From Achatina immaculata (Eukaryota > Mollusca > Gastropoda > Stylommatophora > Achatinidae), in the NCBI GenBank assembly GCA_009760885.1, contig CM019713.1:9129180-9193179 (forward strand): DNA of 64,000 bases, read 5' to 3'. Shown here piece after piece: positions 9,550-20,984 of the stretch (positions are counted from its first letter, which is position 1; every line of letters begins with the position of its first letter). The position numbers and the translations under genes were made by a program. The notes below the pieces were generated by a model that saw only the letters and a program-made list of their open reading frames with translations, ran no database searches and was not told the DNA's origin.

Positions 9550-9785
9550 CTCATGATTAAGCTTTTTAGTTCATGTCAGTGTTTGTTAATTAAGCTTCTT
9601 AATTCATGTCAGGTTTGGCTGATTAAGCTTCTTAGTTCATGTCAAGTTTGGCTGATTAAGCTTCTTAGTTCATGTCAAGTTTGGCTGATTAAGCTTCTTA
9701 GTTCATGTCAAGTTTGGCTGATTAAGCTTCTTAGTTCATGTCAAGGTTTGTTCATTAACCTTCTTAGTTCATGGCAATGTTGTTG
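9550..9785. repeat. 33-bp minisatellite, segment 1
   Basis: Seven units of tttggctgattaagcttctt then agttcatgtcaag. Because 33 is divisible by three, one frame stays open and gives an 11-residue peptide repeat (IKLLSSCQVWL). That is a by-product of unit length. The same array continues after the insertions at 14262, 15484 and 17387. Confidence 0.9.
9773..9785. repeat. Target-site duplication of the large I-A LINE (left)
   Basis: ggcaatgttgttg is repeated exactly at 14262-14274. Confidence 0.85.
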
Positions 9786-9822
9786 TTGTTGTTCTTCTTT
9801 TTTTTTCGTTCGCATTGTCTGT

Positions 9823-11055
9823 CTATATCTGCAGTCCTGTCTCTTGGATAAATTTCACTGTTTTTTGTAACTCATGTATGGAACCATGGAGCTTATCTTC
9901 TTTAGTGGTTTCACTGGGCCAGTAATTATTTCTCAGTGTCTCGTAGTTGATGCAGTTCTGGAGGATATGTTCCACAGTTTGGGGCACCTGGGCACATGTA
10001 CATAGATTAGTAGTACCAACCTTAAACTTTGTATACATATGACTTCGGAGTCGGCTGTGTCCTATTCGGAGACGGAAGATGGTGACTTGTTCCTTTCTGT
10101 TTAGCATGTGATAGTCATCATGTGGTGGTGTTTGTGGCTTCCTGTAGGTTTTTATCATGCTTTTCTTCTGATTATAGGTGATTGGTATGTCAGGTTGCTC
10201 CATTTCAATGCCCTCTTTGGCCAGATGGTCAGCTTTCTCATTGCCTGGTATCCCACAGTGGGAGGGAATCCATTGCAATGTGACTCCATGTTGTAAGCCA
10301 ATTTTTGACAAGGCATCCTTAAGGTCTGGTAGTTTGTTGCACTGAAGAGCTTCCAGTACTGATCTTGCATCTGTAAGAATTACTACAGGACATGTATCAA
10401 TTCTGGAGTCTGATAGTTTTTCAACTGCAGCAATAATTGCCCTAACTTCTGCATCAAAGTTGTTGCAGTATTTACCAGTGGGTATGGAAATCTTGTCAAT
10501 GGTGTTGTTTGGATATTCAATAAATGCTCCTGCCCCTCCATTCTTTATGGCATTATGTGCAGATCCATCTGTATACACACGTATCCAGGTGTCACATGGA
10601 TATTTGTCATCTAGAACACTAGGTGTGGCTGTTGATCTTACAAGACTGCTCTGCATCTCACCATTCTGCACACCTTTCACTTCAGTCTGAATAGTTATTT
10701 GTGTATAATCTGCTTCTTTCCATGGTGTATGCTCTGGTACAGATGATAATGGAGCGACTACAGTTGGAAGGTCAGGTATCAGCTTACGCATACGCTTGGC
10801 CTGATGAATGAAGTTGCTTCTTTTAAGCCGTCCTAATGCCAAGTTATTGAATCTCTCCTTCAGGGGATGGCTTACAGAGCTAAGGAATTTTTCTCCCATG
10901 GTCATGACCTTTGTGTCTCTACGTTCCTTTAGCGGTTGAACACCAACTATTTTCTGCATTTCTACTATTGGTGTGGACCTCATGGCACCTGTGATAATCC
11001 GTAGTGACTGATTTTGAACCTTGTCTAGATTATGCAGCGTAGTGCTGTGCACCAA
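9823..11055 (-). pseudogene. I-A polyprotein C-terminal part: RNase H and Cys/His region
   Basis: This 410-residue frame continues the RT protein after a frameshift. VQNQSLRIITGAMRSTPI (about 13-30) is the conserved post-RT segment. RNase H spans about 157-285 with its acidic residues visible: D162 in YTDGS, E203 in DAEVR, D229 in LTDAR and D276 in NEKAD; WIPSHCG is at 262-268. RNase H in I-clade elements degrades RNA in the RNA:DNA hybrid during second-strand synthesis. The C-terminus has CTCAQVPQTVEHILQNC, the usual Cys/His motif. The domain looks intact, but it cannot be made as one protein with the RT. Confidence 0.9.
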
Positions 11056-11399
11056 GATGTTGAGCCATATTCTAAATGTGGTAGAATACTTTGCTGATAT
11101 ACATTCTTGAGGATTCTTTCACTAGCTCCCCATGTGGTTCCACTCAATTTTCTTAATATGGCTAGTTTTCTTCTGGCTTTTGCTTCTGCACTGTTGATGT
11201 GTTGCTTCCACGTCAGTTTTGAGTCAAGAGTCACTCCTAAGTAAGTGGGTTGGTTGTCCATCCTTAAGGGTATTTCATTTACAAAGATCTTACCTGCTTT
11301 CTGTTTAGATGAGAGGGTGAACAGAGTGGTACTTGATTTCTCTGTGTTGATACTTACACACCATTTGTTTGTCCATGATGTCAAGATGTCTGCTGCTCT
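11025..11399 (-). pseudogene. I-A RT thumb segment between stop codon and frameshift
   Basis: This segment is in the same frame as the upstream 754-residue frame, directly after its TAA. It reads RAADILTSWTNKWCVSINTE, PTYLGVTLDSKLTWKQHI, then YQQSILPHLEYGSTSWC, the normal C-terminal RT region of Jockey/I elements. It runs into a stop at 11025 because of a small indel near 11040. The next frame resumes homology with LHNLDKVQNQSL. Confidence 0.85.
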
Positions 11400-13664
11400 T
11401 TAGAGTCTCTGTGTAGCAACTGTCGCATATTCATCTGTACACCACATGACCAGATCATCTGCATACAGTGCCGCTTTGATTCCATAGGGAAGTTCCTTGA
11501 CCAGGTCATTAATGAATACAAGGAATAGTGTAGGCGAAAAGGCTCCTCCTTGTGGTACACCGTGTCGCAGAAGTACTTTCTGGCTTTTGTGTCCATCCAT
11601 TACTACTCTAGCTCTTCTATTGTGTAAATAGGACTTTATCCAGTTGTACAGTCTTCCATTCACATTGCAGTTTCTTAGTTTCCACAGCAGACCTTTTTTC
11701 CATACTTTATCAAAGGCTTTCTTCAGGTCTATCCACGCTGCTAGTACAAGGTTTTTCTCTTGGAATGCATCCTCAATCTCTTGAGAGAGATAGGTCACTT
11801 GATCTTCCGTACTGTAGTACTGCCTAAATCCTGCTTGTTGTGGAACGAGGTTTTCACTTTCTAGGTAGCATTTTAGCCTCAGGTCAATGGTGCGTTCCAT
11901 CGTTTTGCATAGGCAGCTAGTGAGACTGATTGGCCTGTAGCTGGAGGCAGTATCACTGTTTTTCCCTGGTTTTAGCAGTGGTACTATGCTTGCTTCCTTC
12001 CAGATTTGAGGTAACTTACCTGTGCTCCAGCATATATTGAAAATATCCAACAGCTTTCCCATTGCTGCCATTCCCAGGTTCTTGATCATTTCATTGGATA
12101 CTCCATCTGGTCCTGGTGATTTCCTTGGTTTCAGTTTACTAACTGCTAGGTCTAACTCACTGCGTGTGATTGGTGCATCCATGACCTCCACTTTTCTGAC
12201 TTGTTCCTCCTCTTTCTGTGGCTCGATGCGCACTGTACGCTCCTTCTCTGGATGGATATCAATGTTGCAGTCCTGTGCAAACATGCGAGCAAAGTGATCT
12301 GCTACCTGCTTACCTGTAAGAGTTTTCCCATCCTCTATTAGTGTAACCTTTGTACTTCTTCCAGTACTCTCATCATTTAACTGTTTGATTAGTATCCACA
12401 GCTTCCTTCCATCCATTTCAAAGTTTAGGGACTCTGTTTTCTCTCTCCAACTTTCCCGTCTGGCTTGCAGCTTTGCTCTCTGAAATTTGGCCTTAGAATT
12501 TTGGTAATTATTGTGGTGTTCCTGGCATGGTATATTTTCTGCTTGCTTTCGAGCTGCTTCCACGTCATCATGGAGTTTTCCCTGCTCACTAGACCAGTAT
12601 GGTTTATAGTCCCTGCGAGCTCCTCTGGGAATGGTTTCACGAGCGGCCTGAAGGATACAAGCATTGAATTCCTTCACTATGCTGTTAATATCCTTACCTT
12701 CTATGGACAGCTGTCCCACCAGGATACCTGTACGATGTCTATACATTGTCCAGTTTGCTTTTTTATAGTTCCATCTGGGGAGAGGGCTACTGGTGTTAAG
12801 GAGTTCATTTTCTATTGTCAGGAAGACTGGTCGATGGTCGCTACCTCCAAGTTGTTTTCCAACTTCACGTGTAATGTTCCACTTCAGATCTGGAGAGTGG
12901 AATGCCTGATCTGGTGTTGATTTTGTATGCCAAGCCCTTGAGTAAAATGTTGGGGGATCCATTGGCTGGTTGATCAGGAGAAGTCCATTATCATCCTGCC
13001 AGCTCTCAACTTCCTCTCCTCTCTTGTCTATGTGGTCATAGCCCCAGCTCTGGGAATGGCTGTTAAAATCACCACAGACCATCAGTCTTTCTTTGTGTGG
13101 GATTGTTTCTAAAGCAAGTGGGCGGGCATTAGGACAGTAATAGTTAAGGAGGTGGAAATCTGTATTACTACTTTTTAGATGGATCATTTGGTATTCGGCT
13201 CCTTCCATGTACACTCCCACCTGACATGCGCTGATGTTATTCTTAACAAGTGTGAGTACTCCTCCTTTTCTTCTGTCCTGTCGGTCTGATCTAAAACACT
13301 GGTAACCTCTGATTTTAAAGGCGGCATCTTTGGTTAGGTGTGTCTCCTGTATGCAGCATATACTTACCTGCTCTGCAAAAAGTATGTTCTCTAGTTCCAC
13401 CTTTTTGCTATAGCCATCTCTAACACTGCTGACACCCTCAGCATTCCACTGCATTATTTTAAGTTCTTGCTTTTTGGCTGTTTTCTTCTGTTGTATTTTT
13501 TGGCCAGTAGCTCTACTCTCATGTCTCCTGACTCCACAATACGAACTGAGAGGACCTCCAGTAACATTGGGTGGACCCTTTCGAGGCAGGGGGCCCGGCA
13601 CTGCACCTGCCTGGTTAGTCTTCACAGGGCGAGCACCATGTTTGAAAACTGCAGATAGAGACAT
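11400..13664 (-). pseudogene. I-A endonuclease and reverse transcriptase
   Basis: A 754-residue frame. The APE endonuclease spans about 70-285: QWNAEG (72-77), CIQETH (104-109, the catalytic Glu), CGDFNSH (197-203) and GGSDHRPV (273-280). The expected metal-binding and catalytic residues are therefore present. It nicks the target DNA. The RT spans about 480-754: KSPGPDG, SYRPISLTS, DLKKAFDKVW, GVPQGGAFSPTLF and the catalytic YADDL (about 734-738). The frame ends in an in-frame TAA where the family continues with RAADILTSW, so this is a nonsense mutation, not the natural end. The start is uncertain because homology begins only near residue 65. Confidence 0.9.
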
Positions 13665-14261
13665 TTCATTAGCGATAATGCGTGTTACCCTGATTTTTGC
13701 GATGCGCCTTTTGGCTGGGTAACTCCGACTTCAGCACCTTTCCTTGCTAGGGCAGACTGTGGTCTTGCTCGGACTGCCATGAAGACAGTGTGGCTGGCCT
13801 GGCCAAAACTTTGTTTTCCAGCCTCTGGTGGCTGTACTTAAGCCCCTTCTCCATGTCAGATGGTTTTGAGACAGTTCCACAAAGACACTCTGACTTTGAG
13901 ATGAGGAATCTGATGAGTGCTTCAACGATATCCATTCCCCGCCACCCATAGTCTACTGGCTCTGTTTTGTTTACATCATTCTGATAGCCATTGTTGTAAA
14001 GACCCATAGGCTTGTCACGTCCTGGATTCATTGGTTTCATACCAGACTTCCCTCATCCCCGCCAGAAATCTCCATGTCCCCATCCATCCACCAACCTGAC
14101 ATTACATTTTACAAAAATAACAATTACAATTAGTGTTGATTGCTACAAGTTTCTGGACTACAGAGGTAGGTCAGAGTTTTTAAGCAAACAGATCTATGTT
14201 CCCTGTCTCACAAACACTATATTAAGATACGTGTGCTCTTAACACAGTTGTTCCCAGGGGG
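13665..14261 (-). pseudogene. I-A 5' region with probable ORF1 remnant
   Basis: On the minus strand, about 220 bases of apparently noncoding leader follow the C-rich 5' edge at 14261. Then comes a 97-residue frame (14040 to 13747) starting MKPMNPGRDKPM and containing RFLISKSECLCGTVSKPSDM. It is followed by a shifted frame leading to SRSYPAKRRIAKIRVTRIIA just before the endonuclease frame. It may be an internally deleted gag-like ORF1, but no CCHC zinc knuckle is visible and I cannot prove the family. Confidence 0.4.
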
Positions 14262-14611
14262 GGCAATGTTGTTGATTAAGCTTCTTAGTTCATGTCAACT
14301 TTAAGCTCATATCAATGTTTGTTGATTAACCTTCTTAGTTCATGTCAATGTTTGTTGATTAAGTTTCTCAGTTCGTATCAAGGTTTCTTTATTAAGCTTT
14401 TTTGTTCATGTCAAGGTTTGTTGATTGAAATTCTTAGTTCATGTCAATGTTTGTTGATTAAATTTCTTAGTTCACGTCAAGGTTTGTTGATTAAACTTCT
14501 TGGTTCGTCGTGATTTATTGGTTAATCTTTTTGGTTCATGTCAGGGTTTGTTGATTTAGCATCTTGGTTCATATCAGAGTTTCTTGGTTAAACTTTTTCG
14601 TTCATGTCAGA
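14262..14611. repeat. 33-bp minisatellite, segment 2
   Basis: The array resumes with the I-A target duplication ggcaatgttgttg at 14262-14274. About ten diverged units of ttgttgattaa..ttcttagttcatgtcaa follow. Confidence 0.85.
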
Positions 14612-15483
14612 GCTATGAATAATCTTTATTTTTCAAGGGTAAAGAATTGGGCACGCAGGCCCGTCTTACATTCTGCCCTTCATCACTCCATCTTTCATTC
14701 TTCCCACACACTTGATTTAGTACAAAAATACAAATTAAATTAGGAAAAACATATCAAAAGAGTGTAAGATTTAACTACTACATTCAAGGTAAAAGAGAAG
14801 AAGTAATTAACCTAATAAAATAGCACTCACGCACACATACACACGCAGACATATACATAAATAAAAATACATTGTAAATACAGATCTTCTAACATATTTT
14901 TTTAAACAAACATTAAAATAATTTCTAACAATATCTAACAAGTTGCTTTCCTAACTATGTCACTGAAGTACTTGATGGTTTACGAGCCATGTGTTGAGAG
15001 AGTGCTGGCTATTTTATGGAGGCATATAATTACATGCAAGTAAATAATGAAACAGGTTTGAGTTAAAGGATGAAGTATTACCAATGGATTTTAAATTGTA
15101 GGGGAGGGTGTTCCAGAGCTGTACTGCAGAGTATGCAAGGCTTTTCTTGTACATATCAATTCTGGGTTTAGGAAGAAGACAGTTTTTTAAACGCTGGCTA
15201 TGTTTAGTGTTATATGTAAACAGTGACCACAAGTAAGGCGGAGCATTGTGCGACAGAATTCTGTGAACAAACTTAACTTTGTTAAAAATGATTCTATTTT
15301 TGAGGGGTAGAATTTTGAGTTGTTTATGTTGATCTACAGTCTGTACTGGGTGTTTGTCATAAATAAGATTTAATGCTCGCTTGTGAAGTGAGTGGAGCCT
15401 TTTTGTGTTTGAGACTGAGCATCCATCCCAGATTGTGGAACAGTAATCTAAGTGTGTTTGTATGTGTGATATGTAGTATATTT
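14612..15483 (-). pseudogene. J-A: Jockey/CR1-like LINE 3' fragment
   Basis: The minus strand encodes about 155 residues of the RT C-terminal region: SHIQTHLDYCSTIWDGCS, RLHSLHKRALNLIYDKHP, then HRILSHNAPPYLWSLF and AVQLWNTLPYNLKS, ending in a stop at 15014. The first few residues of the open frame come from the flanking minisatellite. About 400 bases of 3' UTR follow, ending with cgggcctgcgtgcccaattc and aataaagat. Copies at 55425 and 60702 share this UTR and have GATT tails. The catalytic core is missing. No clear target duplication is visible. Confidence 0.8.
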
Positions 15484-16043
15484 TTGATTTAGTATCTTGG
15501 TTCATGTTAGGGCTTATTGATTAAGCTTCTTCGTTCATGTCAGAGCTTATTGATTTAGTATCTTGGTTCATGTTAGGGCTTATTGACTAAGCCTCTTCGT
15601 TCATGTCAGAGGTTATTGATTCAGTATCTTGGTTCATGTCAGAGCTTATTGATTTAGTATCTTGGTTCATGTTAGGGCTTATTGATTAAGCTTCTTCGTT
15701 CATGTCAGAGCTTATTGATTTAGTATCTTGGTTCATGTTATGGCTTATTGATTAAGCTTCTTCGTTCATGTCAGAGCTTATTGATTTAGTATCTTGGTTC
15801 ATGTTAGGGCTTATTGATTAAGCTTCTTCGTTCATATCAGAGCTTATTGATTAAGCTTCTTCGTTCATGTCAGAGCTTATTGATTTAGTATCTTGGTTCA
15901 TGTTAGGGCTTATTGATTTAGTATCTTGGTTCATATCAGAGCTTATTGATTAAGCTTCTTCGTTCATGTCAGAGCTTATTGATTTAGTATCTTGGTTCAT
16001 GTTAAGGCTTATTGATTAAGCTTCTTCGTTCATGTCAGGGTTT
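15484..16043. repeat. 33-bp minisatellite, segment 3, with 66-bp higher-order pattern
   Basis: Seventeen units of two kinds: A (tgattaagcttcttcgttca then tgtcagagcttat) and B (tgatttagtatcttggttca then tgttagggcttat). They mostly alternate, forming a 66-bp dimeric higher-order repeat. The last bases, atgtcagggttt (16032-16043), recur after GTR copy 2. Confidence 0.9.
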
Positions 16044-17386
16044 CTTCTTCTTCTTCTTCCTCTTCTTCGTTCGCTTCTACCACCAAGACCGCCCTGTGGT
16101 CCTCTATAGGTCCCCAAAGGACCACACGAGGTCCCCAGAGGACCACAAGAGGTTCAAAGTATCGCACGGCTTGAGCCTGTATTCTTGGTGGGTCTCAGAA
16201 GCGGGATTGCATGACACCGTGGTTTTCGTTGCACTAGTTTGTTCTAGAGTTGGACTTTCTCACCAGAAAACCTCGGCGTGTTTTGGATATGAGTATATCC
16301 TCGCTGGGTGAGAGGTAGTAGCCCATCCGGACTAGAGTTGGACTTTCTCACGGGAAAACCTCAGCGTGTTTTGAGATACCCGTGTATCACCGCCGGATGA
16401 GAGGTGGATGCCCATCCATTCCAGCGTTGGACTTTCTCACCGGACAACCTCTGCGTGTTTTGGATATGAGTATATCCCCGCCAGGTGAGAGGTGGTTGCC
16501 TATCTAGACTGCCCTGGTCCAATGTCTCCGACTTCAGCATTTTGTGGTCGTGGCCACTACCCTTCCTAGTTGTGACCAGGACGGAGCTTTTGTCCAGGTG
16601 GACGAATCCTCGCCACTAGTGACTTCTACCCATAGGTTGAACCGGTTTAGGCATATTACCTCAGTATGGGCGTGTTTAGGACATGACCAACCTCTAGAGC
16701 AGAGGTACCCTGACATGCGTAGCCATCAAATTTCAACCCGGTGTAAGCCGGTTTAGGCATATTTCACCAGTATGGGTGTATTTCGGATGTGGCCGACCTC
16801 TAGAGCAGAGGCGCCGTGGTATGGGTAGCTCTCGCCGCGATACTACTGGACATACCGATTAAGCTTCACTTTATCCTTTCCATCACCTTTTACATCGGCG
16901 CCACACAGCAACCCTGATTGCTTTTCCTCATTTTCTTCCTTGGCCGGGAGGAGCTTCACTCCACGCGCGGCATCCGAAGAATCTCGACAGCCGTGTTAAC
17001 CTCTGGGTTAAGACAGTTCAGGCATTTCGCCCGATATGAGTGCACTTAGGACGTGGCCGACCCCCAGGCCAAAGGTACCGTGATTTGGCTACTGTTTACT
17101 TCGCTTATTCCTTTCTCTCACCTTTTCCACCGTGTTGCCGCACGGCAACCCCATTTGCTCCTTTCTTCATTGGCCGGGAGGAGCTCACGCCACGCACGGC
17201 AGCTGAAGAATTTCGCCAGCAGCGGTAGATGAGCTACCAAACATGACTCTCATCTACCCGAAGCGTCTGGTTTCAGGCGCCAGTCAGTTTAAACACTTCT
17301 GCCACGAGAAGGCCAGGAGCTGGACTTGACTGTCAGAGGCTATTTGAGACGCATGCCATTGGAGTGGAGAGCGTATCCTCCACCAT
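16044..17386 (-). mobile_element. GTR full-length copy 2
   Basis: 1.34 kb, with the same module order as copy 1: GAA tail at 16044-16070, unique segment, three ttggactttctcac modules (near 16250, 16338, 16427), then gccggtttaggca-type modules and a distal segment ending agcgtatcctccaccat. Both flanks begin atgtcagggttt (16032-16043 and 17387-17398), consistent with a 12-bp target duplication. The host array carries similar words, so this flank alone is weaker evidence. No protein is recognised. One module has the perfect mini-palindrome ggatatgagtatatcc. Confidence 0.85.
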
Positions 17387-17515
17387 ATGTCAGGGTTTAT
17401 TGACTAAGCTTCTTCGTTCATGTCAGAGCTTCCTGGTTGATCTTCTTGGTTTATGTCAGGATTTGTTATTTAAGCTTCTTGGTTCGTGTCACGGTTTGTT
17501 GGCATTCGTCCTTTC
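17387..17515. repeat. 33-bp minisatellite, segment 4
   Basis: The last diverged units of the array first seen at 9550. Confidence 0.8.
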
Positions 17516-18150
17516 TTTTCTGTTTGTTTTGTGATGGAAATTACAGTCGTTAACAATCAGTGAATAGCAGAGCAACTCAGCGGAGAGCGAACTATCTTTT
17601 CATAAAAAAAAAAGGAATTAGACTGCAGAAAAGCTGTCATGATGCTACATTTCAACCCATATTTATTATTTAAAAAAGGATTTATATACTCTTATTATTA
17701 CGCAAAGACTTGGATATCAAAAGAGGATATTAAGTCTTTAGAAAGCAATATTTGGATTTAGAGAAGTGCAACAGTAAAAGGTCTTCTTTCCCTTGCCTTT
17801 GCACAGAAATCAGTTCCTGAACTATTTAACCATTCCCACGGGGTTTTTTGTTCGTTTGTTTTGTTTTGTTTGTTTAAAGAACTTATTACAAAATAAAATC
17901 ATCATAAAAAGTTCTTGTTATGGTTCAGAAAGTTTTGGTACGGTCATCCATGAGAGAATTCGCTCTAGGAAATGATGCATGACAACCTCCCAGACACAGC
18001 TAACATCCAACTGCTCCAAAGCTGTCAAGTAACATCAAGAAATTACTCATGAATTTTTTTTCTTGAAAGACTTCTATTGCAGCTTCATGCGAGTGAACCG
18101 TAATTCTTCGACGTTTGAATATTTTGCTTTCGTTCATTCAGTTAGCTTTT
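17516..18150. other. Unassigned AT-rich sequence
   Basis: No gene or repeat is recognised. It includes a gttttttgttcgtttgtttt-type low-complexity patch near 17840. Confidence 0.5.
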
Positions 18151-18157
18151 CTTCTTC

Positions 18158-18162
18158 TTCTT

Positions 18163-18235
<73 letters not shown>

Positions 18236-18346
18236 CATTACTAGTATTACTACTACTATAACAACAATTACTACTACTACTAAAACAACAACAACTACTA
18301 CTACTATTACTACTACTATTATAACAACAACAACAATAACTACTGT

Positions 18347-18387
<41 letters not shown>

Positions 18388-18662
18388 ATACTACTACTAT
18401 TATAATAACAACCACAACAACAACTGCTACTACTACTACAACCACTACTGCTATAACAACAACAACTACTGCCACTTCTACTACTATAACAACAACAACT
18501 ACTACTACTACAACTACTAGTACTACAACTACTACTATTACTACTACTACTACTACTACTACCACAGCTACTACAACTACTATAACAACAACAATAACTA
18601 CTCCTACTACTATAACAACAACAACAACAACAACTACTACTACTATTACTACTATAACAACA

Positions 18663-18699
<37 letters not shown>

Positions 18700-18930
18700 T
18701 TACTACTATAACAACAAAAACAACAACAACTAATACTACTATTACTACTACTACTACTACTAGTACTACAACTACTATTACTACTACTATAACAACAACT
18801 ACTACTACTACTACTACTACTGGTACTACTACTATAACTACTAGTACTACAGCTACTACTACTACTACTACTACTACTCTACTAATATTACTACTACTAC
18901 TACTACTACTACTATTATTACTACTATTTT
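18158..18930. repeat. ACT trinucleotide array with ACA interruptions
   Basis: About 770 bp of act repeats. Pure blocks are broken by ataacaacaaca and attact variants. Open frames encoding poly-Thr (plus) and poly-Val (minus) exist only because the unit is three bases. Confidence 0.95.
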
Positions 18931-18934
18931 CCTT

Positions 18935-19235
18935 GACCTATGATCTGGTGTTCTTTGCAGACGAAATGTTGAAAGATTTGAGCCACATCCTCGAGTCGGA
19001 TTGTGAGCGGGTTACGATGCCTACCTCTTCAGACCCTGAGTGGAACTAAAAAAAAAAAAAAAGAAACCAAGGGATGTTCAATACTTCTTTTAGCAGACTC
19101 CACTGCAATGGGGATTATGGCGGTCTCTGCCCTGTTAGCTAGCTCAGGCAACAACCCAACGCAGAGCTGGGACAGGTTGTTGGTCGGTTATAGTTCGCCC
19201 AACCCTGACGCAAGCATTTCAGCTACAGGTCTCCT
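18935..19235 (-). mobile_element. R370 copy, diverged
   Basis: It carries ctggtgttctttgcagac, gagcgggttacgatg, agcagactccactgcaatgg, ggcggtctctgccctgttag and aaccctgacgcaagcat in family order. There is an A run at 19049-19063. It directly abuts the end of the ACT array. Confidence 0.65.
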
Positions 19236-19371
19236 ACTGTCAAATCTTACAGGTCTTCATGGAAGTCGCCAGCGGGAACTGTGTGTTTTAAACTGTTCAC
19301 ATTATGTAAAAGAAAGGAAAGCTGACTGTGGCATACTGTACTCACGAAACATACCTAAATATACAGAAATC

Positions 19372-19570
19372 TCACTCATTTGCATGCCCCTTGCGGAACT
19401 TTGTCTCCCTAACAGCTCTCGTGTACGCCTCTCCGTGGTAAGCAAGATATCCTGCTGCTGATGCATCCATTCGCAGATTATCAACGATGTCTTTGCAGCC
19501 ATCTTCGCCTTGGTTTTCATCTCTTTCTTTTCCCCATTATGTACCCTTCCAAGACTGTCTTCTCTAAATG
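19372..19570 (-). mobile_element. RTE-B LINE 3'-end fragment
   Basis: The minus strand reads MGKRKR-like residues then the D.CR.LQMDA, LAHNRE-type region, ending with the family's gcaaatgag tail at 19372-19385. It is 5' truncated and has indels. Confidence 0.7.
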
Positions 19571-19574
19571 GAAG

Positions 19575-20600
19575 GTTAGATAGATAAAAAAATCTACCGA
19601 AATAAAACAGTAATCTGATACAAGCTCCAGTGTGTGTCATATGTGTCTTCTTTACCACGTTAATTCTTATTTAGTTTTAAACTTGAATTTCAAAGGAAAA
19701 ACAGCAAATAATAATAATAATATAATAATAGTAAGAGCGAGTCAAAAAAGTGAAAGCAATTTTGCTTTCCAGATTCTAAATTACAGTTATGTTAAGCCCT
19801 CTCTCTTTAGATACATGGGGGCAGAGGCACGTCCTCTATTTTGGAAATACGACGTCAGCAAGTCAGATTGAAACACGCACGAGAGAAGCTGCAAAGATGT
19901 TCTTGGGTAGTGACGATAAGAACATCTGCAGATTTTCGTCGAGGAGTGAAGAAAGAATGTGCGGATGCGTGTGTCTCCTCAGGCATTTGATGGCACAGGA
20001 GGTTTAAAAGAGGGATGTCAAATCTCCGGCCCACCTCGAACTGTGAATATTCCTGACACCAGCACAGAAGTGGAACGAATGATACGAGTAAATCGGTGGG
20101 CTTGTTGTGTAACGTCGTGTATTGGAGGAGGATTTATTAAATGTTAATTGACTTAATATGCATTTGTTGCAGCATGATACTCCGTACTAAAGCACTTAAG
20201 ATTTTGGGGGGAAAGTCCTACCACGACCATCCTGGTTCCTGGATATTCTTTTTCTTCGCCAACTTTCACTCTAAATATATAGCTCTACTCTCTCGTCACA
20301 CTCGCGCCAATAAGAACTTAACATCTCAAATGCATTCAACATTTCAGCACATATAGCTTATTAAGGCAACAGTAACACACACCGCAACACACAAAACAAC
20401 ACTACCAGTAGAATTTGTCAACACACAACACACACACATACTTGTATGTCGAACACAGAAAGGAATATGCCCGCACCACATCATTCACGAAGTGCTATAG
20501 TACTGAAAAGTCTCCGCTTGGAGGGTGCCCAAACAACTCACACCCGAACTGAAACAACATTCTGAAACTAGAGATGGCTTTCTGAAACAAATAGTCACTG
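19575..20600. other. Unassigned sequence
   Basis: About 1 kb without a recognised gene or known repeat. A short ataat tract lies at 19708-19730 and an ac-rich patch at 20375-20440. Frames here are below 85 codons and show no domain. Confidence 0.5.
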
Positions 20601-20604
20601 AAGA

Positions 20605-20984
20605 GAAAGGCTGGGTACATTACTTCCAGCCAGAGGCAAAAGCTAGGTACATTACTTCCAGCTAGAGACAAAAGCTGGGTACATTACTTCTAGTCAGAGA
20701 CAAAAGCCGGGTACGTTACTTCTAGTCAGAGACAAAAGCTGGATACATTACTTCCAGCCAGAGACAAAAGCTAGGTATATTATTTCTGGTCAGAGACAAA
20801 AGCTAGGTATATTATTTCTAGTCAGAGACAAAAGCTGGGTACGTTACTTCCAGTCAGAGACAGAAGCTGGGTACATTACTTCTAGTCAGAGACAAAAGCT
20901 GGGTACATTACTTCTAGTCAGAGACAAAAGCTAGGTACATTACTTCCAGTCAGAGACAAAAGCTAGGTACATTACTTCCAGTCA
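20605..20984. repeat. Minisatellite, 32-bp unit
   Basis: About twelve units of gacaaaagctgggtacatta then cttctagtcaga. The last unit runs directly into the mariner fragment at 'gtcagacacaaagcg'. The junction word is shared by both, so the array may have grown from the edge of that element. Confidence 0.9.

Larger units (their letters stand above)
9786..14261 (-). mobile_element. I-A: near-complete I-clade LINE with endonuclease, RT and RNase H
   Basis: This 4.48-kb element is bounded by a perfect 13-bp duplication. In 5' to 3' order on the minus strand it has a possible ORF1 remnant, an APE-type endonuclease, reverse transcriptase, RNase H, a Cys/His C-terminus and a GAA/CAA-rich tail at about 9786-9810. 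The domain order matches I-clade (Nimb-like) LINEs known from molluscs. A nonsense codon at 11400-11402 and a frameshift near 11040 inactivate it. At 4.48 kb it seems shorter than a typical I element. The ORF1 region (13665-14261) looks internally deleted. It sits inside the 33-bp minisatellite. Confidence 0.9.

Noticed and set aside
18063..19049. A 328-codon frame rich in Thr, and similar poly-Thr, poly-Val, poly-Leu and poly-Ser frames at 35164-36204, 36807-38657 and 38756-39076
   Set aside because: They are produced by stop-free trinucleotide repeats in several frames at once; no flanking domain or splice context supports a protein.
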